Notes: generated from the sequence alone by a model not told the origin. 52,203 nucleotides of DNA from JBJEDU01 sp051872395 (GCA_051872395.1 JBJEDU010000004.1:1-52203); one strand, 5' to 3'; numbered from the stretch's first letter, positions 15,502-24,185 are shown. Numbers and translations: made by a program.

Positions 15502-16827
15502 ATGAAAAATATTTTACCCGATTTATTTATTCTAGGTGGCAATAATTATAGTGAAAGAGTTTTTGAGGGTGAAATTCCCCTTAAAAAAGGAATGTCATAC
15601 AATTCATATTTATTAATAGATGATGTTACAGTGCTTTTCGACACTGTTGAAGTTCCTCTTATTGATAATTTTTTAAGTGAAATTGATACATTATTAGATA
15701 ATCGTGACCTTGATTATTTTATCATCCATCATTTAGAGCCAGATCATACTGGGGCTACTAAAAAGATTATTGATAAATATCCAAACGCGACTATATTGAT
15801 TTCTCAATTAGGTTTAGTGCTTTTAAAGCAATTTTTCCCAGATTTAAGAAAAGATATAAAAGTTAGAATTATTAAAGAAAATGATGTCTTAGAAACCAAA
15901 AATCATCATTTTGTATTTATAAACGCTCAAATGGTTCATTGGCCAGAAGTGATGTTTACGTATGACTCAATAAGCAAAACATTATTTTCTGCAGATGCCT
16001 TTGGTTCATTTACTGTTTATGATGAATTAGATTCAAAAGATTACAAAAATCATGATGAACTAATATATGAAGCTCGAAGATATTACACAAATATTGTTGG
16101 TCGCTATGGCGATCAAGTAAAAGCCGTTTTAGAAAAGGCAAAAAAATTAGAAATTGAAAGAATATTACCTCTTCATGGACCAATTCATACAAAATTAATT
16201 GCCGAATTTATTAAATATTATGATTTATGGGCCTCATATAAAGAAGAAAGAGATGGAGTTCTTATCGTTGTTTGTTCCATTTATGGACACACCTTATTCG
16301 CCGCGAATAAAGTACAAGAATTATTAGATGATAGAAATATTGAGTCTGAAATTGTAAACTTAAATACAGTTGATGTTTCTGTTTCATTAATGAAAACATT
16401 CATGTATAAAAACATCATCTTACTAGCACCAACATTTAATATGGGGTTATTTCCTAAGATGGAAGAATATCTTTCCTTCTTAGTTTCTCACAACATGTGT
16501 AATAGAAATTTCTCGATAATTGAAAATGGTTCTTGGGCCCCACAAGCCAAGAAATTGATGTTAGAATATTTATCAAAATTAAAAAACATCAACATTATGC
16601 CAACTTCATTAACGATTAAATCAGCGTTAAAAGAAGCGGATATTGCAGTGTTAAACAAAATTGTGGACGAATTATTAAACTTTAAAATTCAAACGAAAGA
16701 AAAGGAGAATACTCATCACTTTAAATGTCAAATATGCGGATATGTTTATGAAGGTGAATCTTTAGATGATTCATTTAAATGTCCGTTATGTGGAAAAGGA
16801 AAAGAATTCTTCACTCAAATTGATTAA
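15502..16827 (+). CDS. Flavodiiron protein fused to a C-terminal rubredoxin domain
   Basis: Flavodiiron proteins reduce O2 to water or NO to N2O in anaerobes. Three domains are visible. A metallo-beta-lactamase-like diiron domain (1-250) has H77-x-E79-x-D81-H82, H146, D165 and H225, a full ligand set. An FMN flavodoxin domain (about 253-400) starts LIVVCSIYGHT. A rubredoxin (about 405-441) has C409, C412, C427 and C430. The fused rubredoxin would pass electrons to FMN from an NAD(P)H:rubredoxin reductase not seen here. TAGGAGGGAG precedes the ATG. It sits between queT and tgt with only 2 bases before tgt, so it is in the queuosine operon. Confidence 0.94.
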   Translation: MKNILPDLFILGGNNYSERVFEGEIPLKKGMSYNSYLLIDDVTVLFDTVEVPLIDNFLSEIDTLLDNRDLDYFIIHHLEPDHTGATKKIIDKYPNATILISQLGLVLLKQFFPDLRKDIKVRIIKENDVLETKNHHFVFINAQMVHWPEVMFTYDSISKTLFSADAFGSFTVYDELDSKDYKNHDELIYEARRYYTNIVGRYGDQVKAVLEKAKKLEIERILPLHGPIHTKLIAEFIKYYDLWASYKEERDGVLIVVCSIYGHTLFAANKVQELLDDRNIESEIVNLNTVDVSVSLMKTFMYKNIILLAPTFNMGLFPKMEEYLSFLVSHNMCNRNFSIIENGSWAPQAKKLMLEYLSKLKNINIMPTSLTIKSALKEADIAVLNKIVDELLNFKIQTKEKENTHHFKCQICGYVYEGESLDDSFKCPLCGKGKEFFTQID

Positions 16828-16829
16828 TT

Positions 16830-17954
16830 ATGAACAAATTTTATTTAGAAATACTTCACGAAGATAAATATTCCAAAGCGAGATATGGTATTTTACACAC
16901 CCCTCATGGTGATGTTGAGGTTCCAATGTTTATGCCTGTCGGTACTTTAGCGACAGTTAAAACATTATCGCCAGAAGAATTAAAAAGTATTGGCGCAGGA
17001 GTGATACTCGCTAATACTTATCATTTATCAATTCGACCAGGTGAAGATATTGTAAAAAAAGCTGGCGGTTTACATAAATTTATGAATTATGATGGACCAA
17101 TTTTAACAGATTCTGGTGGTTTTCAAGTTTTCTCTTTAGCGGAAAAACGTAAAATTACTGAAGAAGGAGTGGAATTTAAAAATCATCTCAATGGTGACAA
17201 ATTATTTTTTTCTCCTGAAAAGGCTATTGAAATTCAAGAGAAATTAGGCGCTGATATAATTATGTCGCTCGATGAATGTATCCCATATCCTTCGACTTAT
17301 GAATATGTTAAAAAATCCACTGATAGAACAATTCGCTGGGCTAAAAGATGTTTGTCTGCCCATAAAAGAGAAGACCAAGCTTTATTTGGCATTGTTCAAG
17401 GTGGAGAATATGAAGATTTAAGAAAATATTGTGCTTTAGAACTTTCTAAATTAGATTTTCCTGGCTATTCAATAGGTGGAACTTCAATAGGGGAACCTAA
17501 AGAAGTTTGTTATAAAATGATTGAATACGCTACAAACTATCTTCCAAAAGATAAACCTCGATATTTAATGGGTGTTGGTTCTATCGATTATTTACTTGAA
17601 GGTATTACTTTAGGTGTTGATATGTTTGATTGTGTTCTTCCCACCCGTTTAGCAAGACATGGTGCGTTATTGACGCATAATGGAAGAGTAAATATTAGAG
17701 ATGCCAAATATAAAGAAGATTTTACTCCTTTAGATGAAAAGTGTGATTGTTATTGTTGTAAAAATTACACAAAAGCGTATTTAAGACATTTATATATCGC
17801 TGATGAAACATTTGGAAAAAGACTTCTTTCTATCCACAATTTAAGATTTTTAATCCATTTGATGGAAGGTGCGAGAGAAGCAATTAAAGAAGATAGATTT
17901 TTAGAATATAAACAAATTGTTTATGCTGCCTTTAATGATAAGAGAGGTTTTTAA
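16830..17954 (+). CDS. tgt: tRNA-guanine(34) transglycosylase
   Basis: Tgt exchanges G34 of Asp, Asn, His and Tyr tRNAs for preQ1. The 374 residues have normal length, with GTLATVKTLSPEE, LTDSGGFQVFSL (catalytic-pocket Asp), GIVQGG, GYSIGGTSIGEP, GVDMFDCVLPTRLARHG (nucleophile Asp) and the C-terminal zinc site CDCYCCKNYTKAYLRHL. No Shine-Dalgarno sequence precedes the ATG, which follows the flavodiiron stop codon after 2 bases; coupling is likely. It is followed by queA after 2 bases. Confidence 0.97.
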   Translation: MNKFYLEILHEDKYSKARYGILHTPHGDVEVPMFMPVGTLATVKTLSPEELKSIGAGVILANTYHLSIRPGEDIVKKAGGLHKFMNYDGPILTDSGGFQVFSLAEKRKITEEGVEFKNHLNGDKLFFSPEKAIEIQEKLGADIIMSLDECIPYPSTYEYVKKSTDRTIRWAKRCLSAHKREDQALFGIVQGGEYEDLRKYCALELSKLDFPGYSIGGTSIGEPKEVCYKMIEYATNYLPKDKPRYLMGVGSIDYLLEGITLGVDMFDCVLPTRLARHGALLTHNGRVNIRDAKYKEDFTPLDEKCDCYCCKNYTKAYLRHLYIADETFGKRLLSIHNLRFLIHLMEGAREAIKEDRFLEYKQIVYAAFNDKRGF

Positions 17955-17956
17955 TC

Positions 17957-18994
17957 ATGAATGATATTAAACAATTTGATTTTATTTTGCCTGAGGAATT
18001 GATTGCTCAGACACCAATGAATGAACGTGATCATTCAAGATTATTAGTGATTAATAAAAAAGAAAAAACATACGAAGATAAACACTTTTTTGATATTCTT
18101 TCTTATTTAAAGAAAGGTGATGTATTAGTAAGAAATAACACTAAAGTTATTCCTGCAAGACTTCTAGGTATTAAAGAAGTAACACACGCCCACTGTGAAG
18201 TTTTATTACTTCATCAAATTGAAAATGAGAAAGATAATTGGGAAGTTATGTGTCGACCCGCAAAGTCGATAAAAGAAGGAACGATTATTGATTTTGGCGA
18301 TGGTTTACTTAAAGGGGAATGCATCAAAGTAATGGATGAAGGACTAAGAATATTCCATTTTATCTATCAAGGTATTTTTATGGAAATATTAGATAAATTA
18401 GGTAAGATGCCTCTTCCTCCTTACATTAAATCTCAACTAAAAGATAATGATCGTTACCAAACAGTGTATGCCAAAATTGAAGGTTCTGCAGCGGCACCAA
18501 CAGCAGGGTTTCATTTCACTGAGCAATTATTTGAAAAAATTAAAGAATTAGGAGTCGAGGTTATCGACATTACTCTTCATATTGGTTTAGGCACTTTTCG
18601 ACCAGTTAAAGTCGATGATATTGATAAGCATATCATGCATGAAGAAGTGTATGAAATTAGTGAAGAAGCAGCGAACAGACTTAACCTCGCTAAAAAAGAA
18701 AATAGAAGAATTATCGCTATCGGAACGACTTCGACTAGAACCCTTGAAAGTAACTATCAAAAATATCATAAATTTACTGCGTGCAAGGAAAGCACAAATA
18801 TATTTATAAAACCAGGTTATAAATTTTTAGCGATCGATGGATTAATTACTAATTTCCATCTTCCGAAATCGACTTTAGTAATGCTCGTTTCAGCGTTTAT
18901 GGGACTCGACTTTACGATGGAGGTTTATTCTCACGCGATTGAGAATAGATATCGATTCTTTTCTTTTGGAGATTCAATGTTCATCCATGAATAA
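17957..18994 (+). CDS. queA: S-adenosylmethionine:tRNA ribosyltransferase-isomerase QueA
   Basis: QueA transfers and rearranges the ribosyl moiety of SAM onto preQ1-tRNA to make epoxyqueuosine. Its 345 residues show the start FDFILPEELIAQTP, RNNTKVIPARLLG, MPLPPYIK, YQTVYAKIEGSAAAPTAGFH, HIGLGTFRPV and ITNFHLPKSTLVMLVSAF, all typical. AGAGG near the end of tgt serves as its ribosome-binding site. Its last codons overlap the start of queH by 8 bases. Confidence 0.97.
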   Translation: MNDIKQFDFILPEELIAQTPMNERDHSRLLVINKKEKTYEDKHFFDILSYLKKGDVLVRNNTKVIPARLLGIKEVTHAHCEVLLLHQIENEKDNWEVMCRPAKSIKEGTIIDFGDGLLKGECIKVMDEGLRIFHFIYQGIFMEILDKLGKMPLPPYIKSQLKDNDRYQTVYAKIEGSAAAPTAGFHFTEQLFEKIKELGVEVIDITLHIGLGTFRPVKVDDIDKHIMHEEVYEISEEAANRLNLAKKENRRIIAIGTTSTRTLESNYQKYHKFTACKESTNIFIKPGYKFLAIDGLITNFHLPKSTLVMLVSAFMGLDFTMEVYSHAIENRYRFFSFGDSMFIHE

Positions 18995-19622
18995 TATTAA
19001 TTATCAAAAACAATTATTATCTATTATAGATAATTTAGGAAATAAAAAACCAAAATTATTGCTTCATACTTGTTGTTGTCCATGTTTTTTAGTTCCTTTT
19101 GAAATACTCAAAGATCACTTTGATATTACTATTTATTATTTCAATCCTAACATTTATCCATATGAGGAATATGAAAGAAGAAAAGATGAATTATTAACTT
19201 TTCTTAAACAACATCATTTAGATGAAGTTAAAGTTGTTATTCCTAAATACGATAGTGAAGAAATATACCAAATTATTTCACCAAGAAAAGATGATAAAGA
19301 AGGACATGAAAGATGTCGCTTATGCTTTCGTTATCGTTTAACCCACGCTTTTCAATACGCAAAAGAAAATAATTTCGACTATGTTTCGACAGTTATGAGC
19401 ATTTCCCGTTATAAATCCGCCAAAGATTTAAACGAGATTGGTTTTGATTTAGAAAGCAAAAAAGAATGGATTCCAGTCAAATGGCTTCCTGCTGATTTTA
19501 AGAAAAATAATGGCTACGAAAAAGAGCTTGTTTTATGCAAAAATTATGGTCTTTATTTCCAAAAATATTGTGGTTGCAAGTATTCTTACGAAGCATTTCT
19601 AGCCAAGCAAAACAAAAACTAA
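18987..19622 (+). CDS. queH: Epoxyqueuosine reductase QueH
   Basis: QueH (former DUF208) reduces epoxyqueuosine in tRNA to queuosine and replaces the unrelated B12-dependent QueG. The 211 residues carry HTCCCPC (C29, C30, C31, C33), CRLC (C110, C113) and YCGCKYS (C195, C197), the cysteines that bind a [4Fe-4S] cluster and another metal centre in this family. The ATG at 18987 overlaps the final codons of queA, which fits translational coupling. It is the last gene of the queuosine operon; no terminator is evident before the S10 promoter. Confidence 0.95.
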   Translation: MNNINYQKQLLSIIDNLGNKKPKLLLHTCCCPCFLVPFEILKDHFDITIYYFNPNIYPYEEYERRKDELLTFLKQHHLDEVKVVIPKYDSEEIYQIISPRKDDKEGHERCRLCFRYRLTHAFQYAKENNFDYVSTVMSISRYKSAKDLNEIGFDLESKKEWIPVKWLPADFKKNNGYEKELVLCKNYGLYFQKYCGCKYSYEAFLAKQNKN

Positions 19623-19653
19623 ATAAATAATATATTTTTTATATAAAAAAGTA

Positions 19654-19682
19654 TTGACACGCATTATCAAAAAATGTATATT
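19654..19682 (+). promoter_or_regulatory. Strong promoter of the S10-spc-alpha ribosomal operon
   Basis: A perfect TTGACA (19654-19659), a 17-base spacer and TATATT (19677-19682) make it the best sigma-A promoter in the window. The upstream 30 bases are nearly pure A/T and could act as an UP element. Transcription should start near 19689. Confidence 0.9.
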
Positions 19683-19688
19683 TTAAAC

Positions 19689-19811
19689 GTTGACTGACCA
19701 TGTTGAAGTGCGAGGTTGCGGATACACCCACAGGCGTTGTCATGAAGGTGTTTCCGGTAATTCGTTCAGAGTGGAAGAGTCAAGCCTGTAAGTGATAAAG
19801 GAGGAAATTTC
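19689..19811 (+). promoter_or_regulatory. Structured 5' leader of the S10 operon, candidate autoregulatory RNA
   Basis: About 120 untranslated bases precede rpsJ. A closing pairing TTGACT (19690-19695) with AGTCAA (19778-19783) brackets a hairpin CGGATACACC (19719-19728) with GGTGTTTCCG (19747-19756), which has one internal mismatch and an 18-base apical loop. The region is clearly richer in G+C than neighbouring spacers. Ribosomal protein operons are often controlled by such leaders binding one of their own products. I do not recognise a named leader class, and the binding protein is unknown. Confidence 0.55.
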
Positions 19812-20123
19812 ATGGCAAAGGCTACCAAGATCAGGGTTCGCTTAAAAGCTTATGACCACGCTAATTTGGATCTAAGCGCATCAAAGATTGTCGATGCAGC
19901 GAAAAAGACTGGGGCTACCGTTGTGGGTCCCGTTCCGCTTCCCACGGAAAAACAAGTTTATACGATTTTAAGAGCTGTTCACAAATACAAAGATTCTCGT
20001 GAACAATTTGAAATCAGAACGCACAAACGCATTATCGATATTACTAATCCAAGAAAAGAAACAATCGATGCACTCAAAAATCTCGATTTACCATCTGGAG
20101 TTGATATCGAAATCAAATTATAA
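19812..20123 (+). CDS. rpsJ: 30S ribosomal protein S10
   Basis: First gene of the superoperon. The 103 residues show KIRVRLKAYDHANLDLSA near the start, GATVVGPVPLPT, and IRTHKRIIDITNP, with C-terminal LPSGVDIEIKL. S10 sits in the 30S head and also acts as NusE in antitermination. AAAGGAGG lies 7 bases before the ATG. Codon use here and through the operon favours C-ending codons (GTC, ATC, CTC) more than surrounding genes, as expected for highly expressed genes. Confidence 0.98.
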   Translation: MAKATKIRVRLKAYDHANLDLSASKIVDAAKKTGATVVGPVPLPTEKQVYTILRAVHKYKDSREQFEIRTHKRIIDITNPRKETIDALKNLDLPSGVDIEIKL

Positions 20124-20137
20124 GGAGGTAAGACAGA

Positions 20138-20821
20138 ATGAAAGCAATTTTAGGTCGTAAAATCGGCATGACTCAAGTCTTTGCTGAAGATGGAACAATG
20201 TATCCTGTAACTGTTATCGAAGTCTTACCAAATGTTGTCACTCAAGTTAAGACAGTTGAAACAGACGGATATGTCGCTGTTCAAGTCGGCTATGAAGACA
20301 AAAAAGAAAGTCGCGCTAATAAATGCGAAAAAGGTATTGCTGCTAAAGCCGGTACCGTTCCACATCAAGTTTCTCGTGAATTAAGAGGAGATGAGATGAC
20401 TGGATATAATTTAGGCGACAAAATTACCGTTGATATGTTCAAAGTTGGCGATGTCGTTGATGTCGTTGGAACTAGCAAAGGTAAAGGATATTCCGGAACA
20501 ATCAAACGTTGGCATATGATCATCGGTCCAAAAGGACATGGTTCAGGATATCATCGTGGACAAGGTTCATTCTCCAATAATGGACGTTGTAACAACCGTG
20601 TCATTCCAGGTAAACACATGTCTGGTCATCACGGAAACAAATCAAGCACAGTCTTGAATTTAACAGTAATCGGAGTCGATGTTGAAAGAAACGCAATTTT
20701 AATTAAAGGTGGCGTTCCAGGTCCAAGAAAATCAATTGTCACTATCAGATCTGCTATCAAAGCACAAAAAGGTAGTCCAGTTGTTAAACCATTAATCGAT
20801 CGCACTCCTAAGGCTGAATAA
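20138..20821 (+). CDS. rplC: 50S ribosomal protein L3
   Basis: L3 is an early-assembly protein near the peptidyl transferase centre. The 227 residues start MKAILGRKIGMTQVF and contain KGKGYSGTIKRW, GSGYHRGQGSFSNNGR and PGKHMSGHHGN, where the Gln/His of the extended loop are found. A C-terminal tail of about 15 residues exceeds the usual 209. AAGGAGG precedes the ATG by 9 bases. Confidence 0.98.
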   Translation: MKAILGRKIGMTQVFAEDGTMYPVTVIEVLPNVVTQVKTVETDGYVAVQVGYEDKKESRANKCEKGIAAKAGTVPHQVSRELRGDEMTGYNLGDKITVDMFKVGDVVDVVGTSKGKGYSGTIKRWHMIIGPKGHGSGYHRGQGSFSNNGRCNNRVIPGKHMSGHHGNKSSTVLNLTVIGVDVERNAILIKGGVPGPRKSIVTIRSAIKAQKGSPVVKPLIDRTPKAE

Positions 20822-20840
20822 CAGGAAGGAGAAGTAAATT

Positions 20841-21479
20841 ATGGCACCAAGAAAAAATGTCAGCGTGAAAGTTTACAACATGGCTGGCGAAGAAGTTTCT
20901 AAAGTTAATGTCGCTGCTTCTGTATTCGCTGTTGAGCCACATCAACAAGTTCTCTTCGATGCAGTTCAAGTTGAACAAGCTAATTCTCGTCAAGCAACTG
21001 CGAAGACCAAAAAGAGAAAAGAAGTCAGTGGTGGTGGTAAAAAACCATGGAGACAAAAAGGAACTGGCCGTGCACGTGCTGGTTCAACTCGTTCCCCAAT
21101 CTGGGTTGGCGGTGGTACCGTCTTTGGACCAGATGGAATGCAAAATTACAAATTATCACAAAACAAGAAAGAACATCGTTTAGCGCTTAAGAGTGCATTA
21201 TCACTCAAAACCAATAACGGACTTGTCGTTGTTGATAAGATTGAATTCCAAGAACCAAAAACTAAAGCATTTATCGAAATGTTAGATGCCTTAAAAGTTG
21301 GTAATAAAGTATTAGTGGTCGTCGATGAAATCGATGAAAACTTATATGCTTCAGCAAGAAACGTTAGCTGGGTCAAATTAGTTACCACTGATAACGTTAG
21401 TGTCCTTGACTTATTAAATGTTAATTCATTAGTAATGAGTGAAGCGGCAATCAAAGAAGTTGAGGAGGCTTTAAAGTAA
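20841..21479 (+). CDS. rplD: 50S ribosomal protein L4
   Basis: L4 lines the exit tunnel and in many bacteria represses its own operon. The 212 residues contain the tunnel loop SGGGKKPWRQKGTGRARAGS and SPIWVGGGTVFGP, then the C-terminal alpha/beta domain. GGAAGGAG precedes the start. It is a candidate ligand for the leader upstream of rpsJ by analogy with other phyla (inference). Confidence 0.98.
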   Translation: MAPRKNVSVKVYNMAGEEVSKVNVAASVFAVEPHQQVLFDAVQVEQANSRQATAKTKKRKEVSGGGKKPWRQKGTGRARAGSTRSPIWVGGGTVFGPDGMQNYKLSQNKKEHRLALKSALSLKTNNGLVVVDKIEFQEPKTKAFIEMLDALKVGNKVLVVVDEIDENLYASARNVSWVKLVTTDNVSVLDLLNVNSLVMSEAAIKEVEEALK

Positions 21480-21480
21480 T

Positions 21481-21822
21481 ATGGCACGTAAAGCAAAAAC
21501 TGAAGTCGTCAATAAAGCATTCCCAAAAGCGACTGAAAAAGACTTTGAAGTCATTGTTAAACCAGTCATTACTGAAAAAGCAATGGACTTAATGCAAAAT
21601 CAAAACAAAGTCACTGTCAAAGTCAATCCAAATAGCACTAAGACAGAAATCAAATTAGCGTTCGAAAGAATCTTCCAAGTTAAGGTTGAAGAAGTCAAAA
21701 TTATCAATGTTAACGCTAAAGTAACCACAAGAGGAACACGTTATAAAGGTTCAATCTCTGGGTTTAAGAAAGCAATTGTCACTGTCGCAAGCGGTGAAGC
21801 AATTGACTTATTTAAAGAATAA
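21481..21822 (+). CDS. rplW: 50S ribosomal protein L23
   Basis: L23 lies at the tunnel exit and docks SRP and trigger factor. The 113 residues include VIVKPVITEKAMDLM and VNPNSTKTEIKLAFERIF, and are about 18 longer than usual because of a basic N-terminal extension before the core. It starts 1 base after the rplD stop codon; GAGGAGG is within the end of rplD. Confidence 0.97.
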   Translation: MARKAKTEVVNKAFPKATEKDFEVIVKPVITEKAMDLMQNQNKVTVKVNPNSTKTEIKLAFERIFQVKVEEVKIINVNAKVTTRGTRYKGSISGFKKAIVTVASGEAIDLFKE

Positions 21823-21849
21823 GATAAGAAATTATAGGAGAAAAAATCA

Positions 21850-22683
21850 ATGTCAATCAGAACTTACAAACCGACATCTCCTTCTCGTAGGAATATGTCA
21901 AATTCGACATTTGGTGAAATTACAACTAGCACTCCTGAGAAAAGTTTATTAGTCAGTCTTACAAAGACCGGTGGAAGAAATAACCAAGGTGTTATTACCA
22001 CTAGACATATCGGTGGAGGTCATAAACGAAAATATCGTATTATCGACTTCAAACGAAATAAAGACAATATCCCAGCGATTGTTAAAACTGTTGAATATGA
22101 TCCAAATAGAAATGCAAATATTTGCTTAATCGTCTATCTCGATGGCGAAAAGAGATACATTCTCGCTCCAAAAGGAATCAAAGTTGGAGACCGCGTCGTT
22201 AGCGGTGATGCGACAGACGTCATTACTGGTAACTGTATGCAACTTAAAAACATTCCTGAAGGTACCTTCGTTCACAATGTTGAATTAAGACCAGGCAAAG
22301 GCGGACAATTATGCCGCGCTGCTGGAACAAGTGCTCAAGTACTTGGTTTCGAAGGAAAATATGTCACTGTCAGATTAGCGTCTGGTGAAGTGAGAAAAAT
22401 CATCGATACTTGTCGTGCCACCATTGGTATAGTAGGAAACGAAGATTATAACCTTATTAATAAAGGAAAAGCGGGAAAAACCCGTTGGTTAGGTGTAAGA
22501 CCTACAGTTAGAGGTTCCGTCATGAATCCTAACGATCACCCTCATGGTGGTGGTGAAGGTAAATGTCCAGTTGGACGTGATGCACCTCGTACACCTTGGG
22601 GTAAGCGTGCTCTTGGTGTGAAGACCAGAAACAATAAGAAAGCGTCTGGCAAATTAATTGTCCGTCGCCGTAACGCGAAATAA
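21850..22683 (+). CDS. rplB: 50S ribosomal protein L2
   Basis: L2 is essential for subunit joining and peptidyl transfer. The 277 residues, a normal length, carry TPSRRNM-like start TSPSRRNM, GRNNQGVITTRHIGGGHKR, RVASGE-like RLASGEVRKI, and MNPNDHPHGGGEGK with the conserved functional histidine. TATAGGAGAA precedes the start. Confidence 0.99.
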   Translation: MSIRTYKPTSPSRRNMSNSTFGEITTSTPEKSLLVSLTKTGGRNNQGVITTRHIGGGHKRKYRIIDFKRNKDNIPAIVKTVEYDPNRNANICLIVYLDGEKRYILAPKGIKVGDRVVSGDATDVITGNCMQLKNIPEGTFVHNVELRPGKGGQLCRAAGTSAQVLGFEGKYVTVRLASGEVRKIIDTCRATIGIVGNEDYNLINKGKAGKTRWLGVRPTVRGSVMNPNDHPHGGGEGKCPVGRDAPRTPWGKRALGVKTRNNKKASGKLIVRRRNAK

Positions 22684-22705
22684 TAGCAAAGGAGGAAAAT
22701 GAATT

Positions 22706-22999
22706 ATGGCAAGAAGTCAATCTAAAGGACCATTCGTTGATGAACACTTAATGAAAAAAGTGGTCGCATTAAACGAAACAGGTAAAAAAGAAATTATTAA
22801 AACCTGGTCACGTCGTTCAACTATTTACCCAGCATTCGTTGGTCACACCTTTGCAGTTTACAATGGTAGAGAACATATCACAGTCTATGTTACTGAAGAT
22901 ATGGTTGGACACAAACTCGGTGAATTCTCTCCAACAAGAAAATTCACAGGTCATACCGGACATACCGCTGAAGATAAAGCTGCAGCGGCAGGTAGATAA
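22706..22999 (+). CDS. rpsS: 30S ribosomal protein S19
   Basis: S19 is a 30S head protein contacting S13 and the A-site finger. Its 97 residues read MARSQSKGPFVDEHLMKKV, IKTWSRRSTIYPAFVGHTF and GHKLGEFSPTRKFTGH. AAAGGAGG lies 13 bases before the ATG. The stop codon overlaps the leader of rplV. Confidence 0.98.
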   Translation: MARSQSKGPFVDEHLMKKVVALNETGKKEIIKTWSRRSTIYPAFVGHTFAVYNGREHITVYVTEDMVGHKLGEFSPTRKFTGHTGHTAEDKAAAAGR

Positions 23000-23010
23000 T
23001 GGAGGTTATT

Positions 23011-23490
23011 ATGGCAACTAAGAAAACAAAAGATGTCGTTACAGAAGAAACAACTGCTGTAAGCGAAACCGTCGAAGAATCTCCAAAAAAGAAGAAAACT
23101 AAAAAATCTAAAGAAGTGGTAAAAGAAGAACCTAAGAAAGTTGAAAAACCAACTCCAACTGAAGCGAAAGCCACCGCTACAAACGTGAGAGTGACTCCTC
23201 GTAAAGTTCGCTTGGTCATCGACTTAGTTAGAGGTAAGAGTGTTTCAGAAGCCTTAGGCATTCTCGCAAACACTAACCGCGCTGCTGTTGCTCCTGTTAC
23301 CAAAGTCATTAAATCCGCGGTAGCGAATGCGACTAACAACTTCGGAATGGATAAAGAAAAATTATATATCGCTTCCATCTGGGCTAATGATGGCTTAAAG
23401 ATGAAAAGATATATGCCAAGAGCGAAAGGTTCTGCTTCTGGCTTAGTTAAAAGAACTTCCCACATTACTGTGGTAGTTAAAATGAGATAG
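23011..23490 (+). CDS. rplV: 50S ribosomal protein L22 with charged N-terminal extension
   Basis: L22 spans the exit tunnel wall. The conserved core starts near residue 53 (VRVTPRKVRLVIDLVRGK) and ends normally at TSHITVVVKM. Before it lies a low-complexity extension of about 50 residues rich in Lys, Glu, Thr and Val (for example KKKKTKKSKEVVKEEPKK). The total of 159 residues compares with about 110-115 in most bacteria. The ATG at 23011 is chosen because GGAGG (23001-23005) is 5 bases before it; the ATG at 22999 overlaps the rpsS stop codon. L5, S5 and S17 have comparable tails. Confidence 0.96.
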   Translation: MATKKTKDVVTEETTAVSETVEESPKKKKTKKSKEVVKEEPKKVEKPTPTEAKATATNVRVTPRKVRLVIDLVRGKSVSEALGILANTNRAAVAPVTKVIKSAVANATNNFGMDKEKLYIASIWANDGLKMKRYMPRAKGSASGLVKRTSHITVVVKMR

Positions 23491-23501
23491 GAGGAAAATT
23501 C

Positions 23502-24185
23502 ATGGGTCAAAAAGTTAATCCAGTAGGAATGAGAATTGGTGTCAATCGTGACTGGAATTCTCGTTGGTACGCTGACGATAAAGAATATCATGTCTTCCTC
23601 AACGAAGATATTAAAATTCGTGAATATCTCACCAAAGAATTAAAAAATGCCTTACTCTCACACGTTGAAATTGAAAGAACCATCGCTGCAGAGAAAGGTC
23701 GAAATGTTACCGTTTATGTTCATGTTGCAAAACCCGGTGTTGTTTATGGACAAGATGGTGCCACAATCGAAAAGATCAAAAAAGATCTCAAAAAATTAAT
23801 TAACGATAAATCCACAACTCTCAATATTCAACCTATTGAAGTTAAAAATCCTGATTTAGACGCTAACATTGTTGCTCAACAAATTAGCAAAGAATTAGAA
23901 GAAAGAGCAAGCTTTAGAACCGTTCAAAAGAAAGCTATTCAAAAAGTTCGCCGTGCTGGAGCCAAAGGTTGTAGAACTGTTGTTTCCGGTCGTTTAGGTG
24001 GCGCGGATATTGCTCGTGCCGAAGGATATAAAGAAGGAGTCATCCCTCTTCATACCTTAAGAAGCGATATTGATTATGCTCATACAGAAGCTGCTACCAC
24101 ATATGGTCGCTTAGGTGTTAAAGTTTGGATCTGCCGTGGTGAAATTCGTCCTGAAAAGTTTAAAGCTGATAAAAAAGGAGAATAA
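23502..24185 (+). CDS. rpsC: 30S ribosomal protein S3
   Basis: S3 forms part of the mRNA entry helicase. The 227 residues start MGQKVNPVGMRIGVNRDW and include the KH domain GRNVTVYVHVAKPGVVYGQ-like segment and GCRTVVSGRLGGADIARAE. The length is normal. AGGAGG precedes the ATG by 7 bases. Confidence 0.98.
   Translation: MGQKVNPVGMRIGVNRDWNSRWYADDKEYHVFLNEDIKIREYLTKELKNALLSHVEIERTIAAEKGRNVTVYVHVAKPGVVYGQDGATIEKIKKDLKKLINDKSTTLNIQPIEVKNPDLDANIVAQQISKELEERASFRTVQKKAIQKVRRAGAKGCRTVVSGRLGGADIARAEGYKEGVIPLHTLRSDIDYAHTEAATTYGRLGVKVWICRGEIRPEKFKADKKGE

Noticed and set aside
22944..23591. A 215-residue minus-strand frame across rplV and rpsC
   Set aside because: The plus-strand ribosomal genes are certain; the frame arises from Lys/Glu-rich codons read in reverse.
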